Shown in pieces: positions 34,716 through 47,300 of a stretch of 64,000 bases of DNA. Below the pieces are notes generated by a model. That model ran no database searches and had not been told where the DNA came from. It was given only the letters and a program-made list of their open reading frames with translations. This stretch comes from Davidsoniella eucalypti (lineage: Eukaryota; Ascomycota; Sordariomycetes; Microascales; Ceratocystidaceae): assembly GCA_004009845.1 (NCBI GenBank), contig RMBW01000024.1, positions 124,001-188,000 on the forward strand. The letters are read 5' to 3'. Numbering within the stretch: the stretch's first letter is position 1; each line of letters begins with the position of its first letter. The translations under genes and the position numbers were made by a program.

Positions 34716-36350
34716 TTACTGCTTCCAGACGTTTCTATGATCTTCGGTATCGGATGGGACAGCAACGAATTCTTTCGATGTCATCAGATCAGCCTCTTCG
34801 TCTCCCACAATGTCCTCGTCATCATGGTGCATATCATTCGCAGGCTCCTGTGTGTTTTGCCACGCCGAAAGCTCGTCAACTTTGCGGATTCCCATCATCC
34901 ACGTGACCAAGCTGCGAGGTACCCAGCGACCAACAAAGCCATACATGTTGGCGCCGAGACCGATACGCACATTCTCGTTGGTAACGGTGCCGTCGATGAC
35001 ATCGAAAACGGCGTTGTGTAAATATCTCAGCGAGCTTCCTCGCAAGCCGCGGACTCTGCCGCCACTGATGGCAGAGCTGCTGCTGGATACATAGTTGCGG
35101 CTGTAGGCGTGGCGGGCATTCTCGGGCCAAGCGTTGGAATCAGCGTCGGGACTTGTGAGAAGTCCTTGGGGATGCGATGTGCGAGATGGCGAGAAGGAGC
35201 TGAAGTCGAAGGTACCGAGCTGGATGTGTGTCACGGGAATGGAAAGAGGGCGTAGCTCGGCAGAAAGAACCTCGGTGAAAGCAGACAGCGCAGAGCATAC
35301 GGTTGCCTCGGGCGCATGGAACGGTGGGTTGATCGAGGAGATGATCGAAGGTGTGAAGACCATAACCTTGGGTGACGTCCATTTTTCGCCCGCGGGGTTG
35401 AGGCGGGTTGTCAACAGAGGCAGGAAAGCCTGAATAGTCAGAATTGGGTGGAGTAAATGGGTATTGAAGAGGTCGGCGAAGCTGCTTGGGGGGATGGTCG
35501 CAATGGGCGATGTCTGGTAGCTAACGGACGGGATGAGGATGACACTCTTCAACGTTAGGTAGTTGGGGGTCACGGTCGGGCCGGGTGAGTGGCGGGCCTG
35601 GAGATAGTTGGCAAAGCGCTCAATAGCAACGCCGGCATGGGGAGGCTGCAGCTATTAGTTAGTATGTACGCCCTATGAGTCCTCATATGCTTAGTATGGG
35701 AGGGGGAGGAAGAAAAGAAATGCTTACGTTAGTGATATCGATAGTAAGCGGCCGAATGTCTGGGCGAGACATGCGCTGCAGAAGAAGCTCATCCTCGGGG
35801 TTGTTGCACACAACATAGACGATAAAGCCCTTCCGGTCTAGATCTAGAGATATCGCTCTGGTCAGCGGCAATGTCGGCGATCCCGCTACGACGACGACTT
35901 CGATTCTGCCATTGTTTTTCGCGCGCTTAGCCCGACGTATTTTGCGGGCTGAGTTGGTGCTGCGATAAGTTTTGTAGGCAACGGTTCCGGTGATTAGCAC
36001 AGTAACTCCGATGATGACGCGGTTGCGCGCACACCAGGCCTGCAGCGACTCGATTACGGAAACGGGAAGCTCGGGCTCGGGGATAATCGTCGGCGCCGGA
36101 GCTCCCTTGATAATGGCCGGCAGCCACTCGACGGACGAAATCGACTGGCGGACGGTGCCAGCGGCGGTCTCGATGTGCTTGTCGACAAAGTCAGCAGCGA
36201 TGTTGGTGTATTGCTGGAGCTGGCCGGTGGTTTTATGGACCTGTAGATAGCAACGGAGCACATGTCAGTATACCATATCGGGTTTCGGCCCAATGAGGGG
36301 CTTCTAGGAGGCTTCCGTACAATGTCCAGGATGACTTCTTCGGTCGACAT
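34716..36350 (-). CDS. DUF1776 family protein, SDR-like with one membrane segment
   Basis: Three exons (36350-36321, 36240-35728, 35645-34716) give 490 residues. After MSTEEVILDI comes a helical region and a single predicted membrane helix around residues 84-100 (VIIGVTVLITGTVAYKTY). A Rossmann-like strand follows (IEVVVVAGSPTLPLTRAI), then DLDRKGFIVYVV and an Asp-ending strand (IRPLTIDITN). This is the short-chain dehydrogenase fold, but the Gly-rich nucleotide motif is replaced by AGSPTLPLT, as in the fungal DUF1776 family. The C-terminal half keeps SDR-like helices (FADLFNTHLLHPILTIQAFLPLL) and an acidic end. Enzymatic activity is uncertain. The position of the membrane helix suggests anchoring with the SDR-like part facing one side; the compartment cannot be told. 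Confidence 0.88.
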
Positions 36351-38215
36351 CTTGATCGTCTTTTCTTGGTGGTCTTTTGGGTGTGGCAAGCGTCAATGTG
36401 CGTTCACATGCGCCTTTAAACCCTGGCCTGACGCTGGAGTTGATCAGAGCGAAGCGAAAGCCTTACTCCAGACAATCGATCGAAGAACCGTGCTAGCAAT
36501 CGCACAATGGGTGGCTGGAGAAACGAGGGCAGGTGGCGTTTGTGATTTTGGGGCCTGCGATACTATGATGGGAACAAGTGAAAAACGAACTATTGAAAAA
36601 AAGGTCGGCTCAATGCTGACCAAGACAAGGAAAGCACTTGAACTAGCCAGAGCTGATAGAAAATAGCTCTTAAGAAAAATAAGCGGGATCGTGAAAGGAG
36701 CAGACGAGAAGCCCAAAGAGGTCTCGACTTCGAACCGCCCCTGGCAACTTATAAAGCAGGAAATAAAACTGATAGCAGTGCAATCCTATACGTAAAGGCA
36801 CTCCGAATCTTATTATTATTCTTGATATCATTTATCCATTTTATTTAGATAATGCTTTTATTTAATGCAGATGTGATCATGTGACTATCTGTTCATGAGC
36901 ATGCTGATTAATCGAGTGAATCACCATGAACATGAGGGACATAGTTGAGTGATATAGAGAGCCTGTCAGGCCATATATTGATGCAGATATCAAAATTATC
37001 GGGGCTAGATCCTGTTAGATATCAGAGCAACTATACTAAGATATCTAGAAATATCCAAATCATAAGAATGCCACAAGACTATATACATATGAATTAGTAA
37101 GCTTACAGATGCCCCATAAGCAACTTTTGCAGACCTTTGGTAAATTATTACTACATTAGATCCATGAGTCGTTGGTATTACACTATATGTTTGTGCTTAG
37201 TTCCCATTGTATTTCTTGTTTTCCTTTCCTTGAATAGCGTTTCTCTATAATCCCGAGCTACGATCTCATACAGCACTTTGTCGTTGATACCTTCGAGGGA
37301 AACTAGATAAAAGCAAGATTTGCTGGGTTTGAGCGAAATGTAATTATGGCCTGAGTTTAGAACCCCTGGTCCTGTTTGTCCCTAGATTGTCGTCATGCAG
37401 ATGCTATAATGTAAAAAGTCGAGAAGCTCTACTAATGTCGTTTCAAGCGCACAAACTTGACGGCATGAATCTACTAAATTACGACTTTGGTGCTAAGAAT
37501 CTCGATAGGGGCTCATTTGGCTTTTGATGGGTAAATACGATTGATACTGTATCTTACCTTCTCTTTTTTCTCTTAGTGATGATAAAGCATGTCTGTCACC
37601 AATTCTAACTCAGGCTAGTTCTGCCCCTGTCAACTGCCCTTTATCTTCTACAATAGCTTCAAGCAGGTTTTTCATCAATGCCTAAATCAGCTTCTGTTTC
37701 TCGGGGTGTCTGTCAACTAGTGGAATGTGTAGTTTAGCCAAGTATAAGTACATGCGAATACTTGATATCGAATCTATTTTGGCCGGTCTCGGTGAGCTCA
37801 CAGATGTACACTAATGCTACAATTAGTGTATATCATAATTGTCAGGGTGAACTTTCTTCATCCTGCCAAACGTATTCCTGAGTTTATACCAACTTTAAAA
37901 AATCTGTATATCTTCGTCAGTTTTTTAATAATAGCTAGAGCCCTTGTGCTTCTGCTCGGCTGTAGGTAATTCCTACTGATGAGGTTCTATATATCTGTAT
38001 GCCCTTGAGACTTGGAATTCTGAAATTCTGCAGGCAGATGCGGAGCATCATGCAAATGCTCGTGTTCAAGTCAGTCAAACACCTTCACCTGATCTATATT
38101 ATCGGCTCACAATCTCCAATGAAGGAAAAATGATCTGTCATAAGATTAGGCTTTGATGGAAGCTAAACTAATTGGATATGTATTAACCCTAAACCCTAAT
38201 GTATTTTCAGCAAAA
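36351..38215. other. Intergenic region, no gene seen
   Basis: About 1.9 kb, mostly AT-rich. The first 300 bases are the promoter/leader side of the DUF1776 gene and contain an unremarkable 134-codon frame overlapping it. A TTAACCCTAAACCCTAATG telomere-like stretch occurs at about 38183-38201. Confidence 0.5.
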
Positions 38216-39256
38216 TTATATCCGTTTTGCAATACAGCGCAAACGGACGTAACTTATCATTTCTCCTCCAGATGCATTCTTGCAAACATGTTGTAGAACC
38301 TCAACTGCTTCACGGATAGTCTCCTCTCTCTTATCAGCCGGGACTGCTTCAAATAGCAGTCTTCCCATAAGCCTGACCCAGCCTTCTACCCCTGCCTTAT
38401 CCGCTGTAGTCGGGCGCCACTCACGTTCTACCTTTTCGATTGCAAACCCCCCGACCTCTTTCTCGAGCATGTGGGCTACGTAGTCTTCATCGGGGAAGAA
38501 CCAAGGGTCTACAGCTATAGCAGAAGACATGCCGATTTGGCGGGCTACAGCCATGACGATGGCAGTACGCATCTCGGCAATGTTACCTAGACCACCCATC
38601 TCAAAGACAAAGGTACCACCAGGCGCAAGAGCATCACGGACACCGCGGAAGTATCCTGCCCGTGCCGAGGCCGGCTTCAGGATCCAGTGCATGGCGGCGT
38701 TGGAAAAGACTTTGGTGAATCTGCCTGTAGTGATGTGCGATACAGTGTCTAGCTGGCCACAGTCAACGACTGGTAATAAGTAGCATATATGTTAGCCGAT
38801 ATTCACAATAGACTTATGAGGAAGATTGAGGTTCGTGGAGGACTATATTGTACCTTCGAACGTGCAATGGGCATCCGGAACTAGCTTCTTCGCAGCCTCG
38901 ATCATCTTCGGAGAGTTATCAAGGCCAACAAGCTTGCCAGTCCCTTGCCTCAGAATACACGCAAACTGCTTGTCCAGGATTCCATCTAGATAAGTGAGTT
39001 AGTGACTTGCATCAAAAGCTGATGAATGGTAAACAAACCTCCACAGCCGAGGTCCAACACGATATCATCCTTCTGTACATCTAGCCACTGAACAACCTTT
39101 GTTGCCAGCTTAGGCACGAACGAAGCCGAAGACTGGTATTCCTGTATTCGTTTATGTAGGTCAGCGATGACTTGTCATGACATTGGAAGTAGCTGAGCTT
39201 GTGAAAATAATAAGTCATACCTCGGTCGACCAGACATCGTTTTGTTGGCTAGCCAT
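38216..39256 (-). CDS. SAM-dependent methyltransferase (class I)
   Basis: Four exons (39256-39221, 39141-39039, 38985-38854, 38769-38216) give 274 residues. Motif I is VLDLGCGDG at residues 40-48, with GCGDG restored across the second intron. The acidic ribose-binding position follows in KLVGLDNSPKMIEAAK, then the post-I strand HCTFEVVDCGQL, and VFSNAAMHWILKP as motif II/III. The SNAxHW pattern is typical of the trans-aconitate methyltransferase/UbiE-like subgroup (Methyltransf_11/25). The substrate is unknown; no biosynthetic partner genes lie beside it apart from an amidase on the same strand 424 bp upstream. All four introns' sites are canonical GT/AG. Confidence 0.9.
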
Positions 39257-39679
39257 TGCGAATATATTTGCTGATGCCGATACTGTAAAATGCTAAAGAA
39301 GCTGTATACACAGGCAATTTCTTATTTACTCCAAATATTACATAGTCCTTATATAGATATCGCATTTGAATTGTTTGACACAAAGCAATACCTGACTTTT
39401 GCCGATGTCGGACCTTTCTAACTTAGGCAACTTACTTACACCAACCATCTCCATAGTCCTACAACAATAGATCGGCATAAACTCATAAATAACCCGCCAT
39501 GCCTATCATGACTCTTTTCGGCTAATTGCAAACATGTTCATAAGCTTAATTGAAATTGGCCCTGCTCCGATAATGGACATTCAATGCTAGTAATGAGAAG
39601 GTGGCGATATTTTGAGACATCCGTAATAGCATCTTTATCATATTATCTTTATTATTCTGTTTATATTCTGGATGCATCT
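39257..39679. other. Short intergenic spacer between methyltransferase and amidase
   Basis: AT-rich, holding the promoter of the methyltransferase and the 3' flank of the amidase. Nothing else is seen. Confidence 0.6.
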
Positions 39680-41609
39680 TTAGTCAAGCTCCAGTAGAGT
39701 ATATTTTTCATCACCCAGAGCCTGCTCAACCTTCTCCATCATGGCCAGCACCTTCTCCTCCTCGAGACGTTTGCCAACAACTTGGATACCAACAGGTAGA
39801 CCGTGCATGGCAGTAGCATCGTACAACTTGTAAGCGCCCTGAGCTATACCATTGAGCTTCTTGGTACTGAAGTCCTCGGGAAGCTTGTCGAGCTCCTTAT
39901 CAACGTGGGTAACCGGAAGAATTCCGCAGGTGTAATCGAGCTAAAATGGGAGGAAAAAAAGAAGAAGGTTACATTGTTAATAAACGCTCTGATCTCAATG
40001 GATAGCATAGACAAGCACTGCTATGTTCATGATAATGGGCAAGAGTGAAAGAGGAAAGAAAACACTTACCAGGTTGAATAGGAACGTGTAGCCGCAGCTA
40101 CTGACCGCATCCTTCATGCCGTCGTGGGGAATGGCAGGGGTGGCATTTGGGGGCGTCAGCATGAAATCGATGTCGGCGCTCTTCCACCACTCGAACCATT
40201 CATTACGGTATCCTTCACGCTCGGTAACCAGCTTGAAGTTTTCATACGCCGTCTTCGGATACCACTCTTTGATCAGCTCTGCCCAGAGTGCATCGCGACG
40301 CACGTACTTGACCCACAAATGGTAAAAGTACTTGACGAAGCGTGGCAGCTTCATCAGGAAGCTCATCTGTGCCGCTGCCGGATCCTCCCATTCACCGGTC
40401 TGAAAGTGAGAGCGGTACATGGCGCCGCCATCGGCTAGTAAGAGCTGAGAAGCGATACGTAGGCCGTTGAAGGGCGAAGGTGGGTCAACCTCGACAATCT
40501 CGTGGCCCTGCTTCTTCAGTGCCTCTTCAACCATGTCTAGGGCACGCTTGCAAGCGGGACTGGGATCTACAACGTTATCAGTTCGCATAATGCCGATACG
40601 TAGCTTGTGGGCGTCCCGGATAGCATCAAACTCTGACTGTCTCCAGGGCAGTGGGTGGATGGAGTAGTCTTGCTTCCATAGCTCTAGACCAACAAATGCT
40701 TTAGTGAAGTACGTCAGGTCGTTCATGGTGCGAGTCATGGGACTGTACACAGCTGGTACACCTTCTTGACCAGACATGCTAGACCGGGTACCGACCTTGG
40801 GCCAGCGGCCAACAGCGCAACGCAAGGAGTAAACGCCAGAGAAATGAGCAGGAGCTCGAACTGAACCAGCAACATCACTACCGATACCAATACGGCCACC
40901 TAGAGCCAGTAGGGCGCCCTCACCGCCGGTTGAGCCACCAGGTGAGTACTTGTTGTTATGGGGGTTGGAAGTACGACCCCAGAGATCATTGGTAGACTCG
41001 AAGCTGAGTAGTGTGATGGGGACGTTGGTCTTGACATATGGCACAGCGCCGGCATCTTTGAGAATTTTTACAATAGTTCCGTCCTCTGGGACCTTGTTGC
41101 CAACATAGCCACTGTAGCCTACGGTAGCATCATACCCCTCTGCTACGATAGAGTCCTTAATGGAGATTGGAATACCGGCCAGGGGTCCCTTAAAATTGAT
41201 AGATCCATCCTCAACCCATCTTTCCGCTGACTTGACCATGACCTCAGTGACACAGTTGGTCTTTTCATGGGCCTTGACGGCGACTTTGGCGTAGGTCTTT
41301 AGGATATCAATGGGCTTGCGCACATCATTCTGTACTTCATTGACAAGCTGCTCGATGGGGGCATTGATGATGACCTTGTCCTCATCAGTGAATGGGCCGT
41401 CAGCATTCAAGGCCTCAAGCCGTTGCTTACGCTCAGCCTGCTTAGCAGCGCTATATACTCACGGTTAGTCCTGAAGCCATACCAGGGTTATTCTAGGGTT
41501 TGCCTGGTCTAGTTGACATGGCTAGCCGGAGAGGTGGAGCAACAACCACGGACAGGAGGACGGGAGACACTTACCAGGTCCGACGGTGCTGGAAGTAATC
41601 TGATATCAT
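39680..41609 (-). CDS. Amidase (amidase signature family)
   Basis: Three exons (41609-41575, 41450-40070, 39940-39680) give 558 residues, the normal size for fungal acetamidase/fatty-acid-amide-hydrolase-like enzymes. The Ser-cisSer-Lys triad is present: Lys110 in GIPISIKDS, Ser185 in the PGGSTGGEGALLAL loop and nucleophile Ser208 in GSDVAGSVRAP. Typical later blocks follow (VGRWPKVG, AVYSPMTRTMNDLTYFTK, IDFMLTPPNATPAIPHDG, and MHGLPVGIQVVGKRLEEEKVL near the end). The usual second Ser of GGSSGG is Thr186, a mild change. It hydrolyses an amide to acid and ammonia; the natural substrate cannot be told. The start lies in a 35-nt first exon joined by a donor GTAAGTG and an acceptor at 41451; this exon is the least certain part. 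Confidence 0.92.
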
Positions 41610-43088
41610 GACGGAAACACAAAAAGAAAAGGGGGAGGAAGAGGAGAAGGGCGTGACGTGTAGCAGTAGGAGTAGGAATATTTAGCGAATAGAACGTGGT
41701 ATAATTGGAGGACAAGATCGAGGAAAAGTGATGGTAAAAAAGTATGTAAGAAGGAAGAAATGATCAAAGATTTGGCAGGTGCACGAAGAATAGGAATAGG
41801 CAAGATAAAACGATGTGTTATTACCAAGGCTATTCCTGATATCGGGCCCTCGGATGTATCAAAGTATCAACGATTCTCGTGGCTGCCCAGTTGACTGGTT
41901 GTGGCTGCCTAAGAGAATGATAACCAGAGCTATCTTATTACGGGTCACCTACTATCTCCAGGGCGTAGTATATATGGAGAAGCGGTAGAAAGATCGAACA
42001 AAGAGGTATCTTCCATTCAGGTTTTAGTTTTGCTAGCAAGACCGAGACTTTGGCGGACAAGATACCCCAATCGCCAGTATGTTCAAATCTAATATTCCCT
42101 AAAGCCTAGCCACTAACAACGGACACTTTTTTGTTTAGATTAGGGAAGTAATAGCGACTGATAACGCTGAGCGATGCCCAAATTCCCGATCAGGAAACCC
42201 GACCTCCCTTGTAGCGCTCCTCTGCCTCCACCCACACGAGAATCCGGAAGCTTTAGGCTTCCTATAACGACAAGGAAATTCGGCCTGTTTTTTGCAAGGC
42301 TTGGTTCTGACTGTTGCTGTTCCTACTGCGGTCTCTTTGCTACAAAATGAAGATTTTTACTTCATTCCGTATAACTCAATCGCCCAGTCTCCAATCTGAC
42401 GATAGCTCTTGCGATAAGTTACGTGTTTGTTGTCGTTATCAATGCCGAGCCAGAGAACCCACAGTACATTGGGTATTATGACCCCACCTCGCCGCTGATA
42501 ACCGCTCACTACTGTCAACACACTGCATAGTAGCGGCTCAAGCCATGGTCGCATTGCTTAAAGACCTTCAATTGGTTTTCGAGTGTCTTGTGTCCTTTCT
42601 TCATGTTTTGCCACAACAATCCATGAATTTGATATCGAAATTCAAATCTCTCGCGTGATTTTACAGATAAGGTACCCAAAAGCTTGACTCCACAACCCTA
42701 GAACTCGATTCAGTTTAACGAGATCTCTAGTACCACCAGGAGTCAGAGGAGAGGATAGGGTTAAACGTGGAGACACAGTACTTGTAGTTTGCCTGATGAT
42801 GTACAAGGTTGAGCCTCAACCATGGGTAAGTAACTAGAAAGTTGGAAAATAATAATTTAATGACGAGAAATTGGACTCTAGATTCAAGCCTGTGTTATTT
42901 TATGAGGCTGACTCCGGCCACCACCACATACATACATAGATATAGTTATAAGAAGGCTGCTCTCTTCCTTCGCAAAAGATAACTCAGACTTACAAAAATA
43001 AAGAAAAAAAATAGCTACATATATACAATTGCAATCACCACTCCCCTGACTATCAGCTTCTCGTTCTCTCACCTCACAAACTACCGCC
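41610..43088. other. Gene-poor spacer upstream of the amidase
   Basis: Contains the amidase promoter side. CTAAC/GT-AG-like signals occur by chance but no coding frame is supported. Confidence 0.45.
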
Positions 43089-44335
43089 ATGATCGAAAGC
43101 CAGGAACACACTACACTCGCCATAAATCCGACAAATGTTGTCGCGGCAGGTCAAATAGAGACTCGTGTCATTAGGTCTCGATGATGACTCCGATACAATT
43201 GTCAACGTTGAAAATCCGCTTCCAAATCTCGCCGTTCCATACTTGGTCAAGAACTGGTAAGCCTTTAACACTTGAACCTAGAACATGCCGATGAGTTTCC
43301 AGATTGAAAAACAGATGTTGAAGTGTCGCTGGAAGCCATTAACATCGCCGACCTCGAAATGTTGAAACGCCTCCCTTCTCCCATACAGTCCACGGGTTTC
43401 TTGACATTACAACAAAGCTTGAAGGGGGAATTCCTGCGGCAAATGAGCCTTACGGAGATGACAGCTTATGGGCTGATATCTAGACTTCAAAAATGGCACA
43501 ATGAAGCAAAACCTGCACTAACCATGAGATATATCACATCTTTCTACAACTTCTAGTGGAAAGAAGATGAAACCACCGAGGTTTTCTTGACCGCTGGGTG
43601 ACCTTCATCGTCAAGTCCGAGAGTCATGACGTTACTTGGTCCAACACACGGCCGTACGGCCTGATGGATAATTTCCATGAAAGGCCCCCAGAACAAATAG
43701 CCGTGTTCGCTCACTATCAAGACTACAAGGAATATATGGATCATCTGAGATCTGCCCAGCGTTACGAGCCATACTGTCTTCGGATCTACGTTCTATCAAG
43801 TACTGTAAAACGGCATTTCTGTATCCATGGTAGTCATAAATGTACACACGATTCTTCAAGCCGATATGACCAGAGCATGTCAGCTAATAAATGCTACATT
43901 CATCAGTTATCATCGGCCCATCTTGTCAGTTTTTGTTAAGGTAAAATCCCGAAATCAATGATAGGACAAACAGACATGCTGGTGATGGCCATCATCTGTT
44001 AGTCATGATCTTTGACTAGCCGGACTTTAAAAATATAGATATCACGGAATGAGACGACAGCCAATTTGAAGTATAACAAGGCGGCGATGTATATCACTAG
44101 TCTGATAACAAATCTTGCATATCTGACTACAATGATGTGCCCACTCGCCGACACAGGCACATCTCTCGCAGACTAGTCAAAGTGATAGCCATTAAGTTCC
44201 AGGGCCAACGTAACTATGTAATGTTGGTATCAAGACGGGAAATGGATACCAGAGGGACACTCATGGCGAAGATCGGGTATATAGTAGTTGAAATAGACTA
44301 TCCACTGTTTCATCATAATATGTCATTGTAGCCAA
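43089..44335 (+). pseudogene. Decayed gene of unknown family
   Basis: Plus-strand segments look protein-like but are broken. A start at 43089 (MIESQEHTTLAINP) runs 31 codons. A 77-codon frame ends with SFYNF at TAG 43554-43556 and continues in frame as WKEDETTEVFL. One base of frame shift later it resumes as RWVTFIVKSESHDVTW, running to NTRPYGLMDNFHERPP and YKEYMDHL, and on to about 43939. A further basic frame lies at 44137-44331. The mix of a TAG and a one-base shift indicates an inactivated gene. I recognise no family, and introns may account for some of the breaks. Confidence 0.4.
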
Positions 44336-47300
44336 AAGCCTGCGTGAAAATTACGTCCGTCCTTCTTATTAGAGCACTGATACATCCGGAATGAACCCAT
44401 CACTGAGCTGATATTTGACTACAAATGCAAAGTTGGCATGCCTATCGAAACGGACCTGGGCATTAGTTCAGTAAAGACGTGATTCTGATGGAAGTATCGC
44501 CACAAATCCGCAGTTTCAATGCACTTACCGAAGAGTCAGAGAGTTCCCTCTCATATCCGTGACACTAACTTTGATGTTGTACAGACTCGAGTATATCCTT
44601 TGACTACCGGGAAAGAAAAATCGAAAGGAGAATTCCAACCGCCGTTAATATACACTCTAACACTACATTTATGGACAGAATCAATAGAACTATAGGATGT
44701 CCTATCCACATACCTAACAGACCCATAGTCCTGGCTAACCACCGTTGAACAATTGTAACCAAATATATACTAGAATCAGAGCTAGAAATTCATCATGGAA
44801 ATAGAGATATGTATTCTATTTATTGGTACTGGGTCACAATCACTAAACTACCACCCATCTATCAATTCTTTACCATAAGTATATCAACAAGTCATTGCTA
44901 CTGCTCATGAACGTTTCTCATCAATTTTGTCATAGGACCATATAAGTTGGCTATCTATAGTAGAGTCCTCACAGTCGAGGTGCCGTTTTCTACATTATTT
45001 CCTTTTGTGGTTAAAGTTTCCAACACCTTATGCATGAGTGTACTTTTTTGCTAGGAGCTATGTTCCAGTATGTATTTTTAATCGATTTGATAACCCCAAA
45101 ATGCTCTAGCACGATAGAAGGGAAGAGGCAGCTAGGCCATTCTGTTGCGAGCTAAGATACCGGCTTTTCCATGCGAGAAAAACAGACCTGCCTCTGTCGT
45201 TACTATGAAGTCACTTATGGTATAGGTATAATTTCTATGGAACAGACGCAATTCCCTGGTTGGTTTTGGCATAATTATACGATTTTCATGATAGGCGAGG
45301 TTTTACGGCAATGGGTGGATAGGATATGTTATTTTAACATTCTCAAGCTATGACATTTGTAGGTGACAATAAGTATGATACATGGCCATCCCCATCCCTC
45401 CCTATAGTGGCTTTATTCGGCCTCAAGTATTGACATGTCTTGTCTATGTTATAAACTCAAATAAACCTTCGGTACTAACTAGCATAAAAATTCTTAAAAT
45501 AAAATAATAAAACAAAACAAAAAAGAATGCTGTGCTAGGACACGTATGTGCAAGTCAAAGCCTCACTATAACGAAACCAGCGGAAAAGCATGATTGTTGA
45601 AACCAGAGTCTCCATGGCGTCTTGTGATAGGCCTAAGCTAGCCAACTAGCTGGTCAACAAGCCGTTCCAAGGGCAACAAGTATCGAGCCAAGCGGGAGAG
45701 TTGGTTAGCACACCAGAGGTAGTTGTGGTAATCGATCACCACTGATCACAAAACAGGCAATCCATCAGCTATTCATAGTTGGGAAAGACAGAGGTGGTTT
45801 ACCAGGCAAGACTATAAGAATCAAGTGGTCTTCCGCTAGGGGAGAAGAAATAGATCAAGGCTTTGAATCGCCGCGGGAGAACGCCATGGCTTGTTGATCC
45901 ACCATTGGCCACATATTGTGATACTCGGGCAAGAAATACATTTCGCTTTCCTCAGTTAATCGGCCGCACAGTCTTAGCCTGTCTTGACGTCCCGCAGGTG
46001 CCATAGTCCGCTCGGCCACAAATAAGTGCATACGAGGGACGAGGCCTTGTATCTGGATCGTAGCGAGTCAGTACTTTGAAGCCACGGCGTCCAACTACCG
46101 TCTTCCACTACATTTAAAAGATCAGCATCAAGTGCGCCATGTGTTAGATGAGCCTCCTCATGATAATGCCGTTGAAATAGCCTACCCTTAGCAACAAGCT
46201 GAGCAAATATCTAGAAATATGCCGGTTCTTGACGTAGTATTATGGCGTGTTTCCTTTTTGCTCCGGGGTTGGTTTTGTAATACACACTGGTCTGACGGAA
46301 ATCTTACCTTTTTGATTACATTGTACTGTATCCTCGCTATATTATATTTATAAATACATATTTTCCGACAATAACTTACATATCCTTCTCGGCCGTTAAC
46401 GGGGATGAAGCTTGCACTAAGAAACTTGAGTGCTGCTCTAAGGTAGCCCGAACATACAGTACTCATGACTGATATATCAATGTAGCTATTAGTTCTATCA
46501 TGTGTTCATCATAAAGGCTAGTCTGTCTGTAACATCATTTCAGCCGTAGGCACTTCTTCATCCACATTCTCAATGGATATTATATCTTAGCACCGATACG
46601 CATATCTCGCACAGAATGCGGTGGAATGTGAGTTCGGTGACTAGCGCAGATATCCTGCTAAGCGCATGATTAGGTTTCTAGACGAATGAGAACATAGTTG
46701 TTTAACACTACTAACGGAGAGGGGAGAGCATATCAGTATGGAGTGATACATGTATTATGACTAGTATACAACCTACTTCAAGGTTACATCGAACCAAGCT
46801 GTTCCTCGTCGTTTTTGTACTGACAATTTGCTGCCCCCTGTCGAGAATTATTCTGGGATTAGGCGTGAGTACATGTAAGCTAGTCAACAAGTTAAAAGAT
46901 GAAGATGGTTGTAATGGAGACCAGCCAACGCAGTTATCGCAGCTATGAAGCCAGTTTGTGGGCCATCGTTGGTTCCTTCGCTCTACATTTCCCATGGTGT
47001 CTCCTACCCTTTCGAATGAATTGGCCTGATGTTATCACAGCATTGGCCGATATGACGGCTGAACTGACTCGTTACCCGCATCAGTGAAACGTTGTCTTGC
47101 CCCTCCCTCTCTTCTAGACTGCGCCAATGGGCCTGTTTGCTAGATAATTTGTTATCTTGGGCTTTTTGGCTGAGGTTGGAGGCCGAGACCTCGAGCGGCC
47201 AGATTGATATCTGAGGTCTATAGCCAGAGTCTAGACTTGGGCTCGTCATTCTTCAAAGAGCGGAAAACTAGGAAGAATACACAATCCCACATATGCCAGC

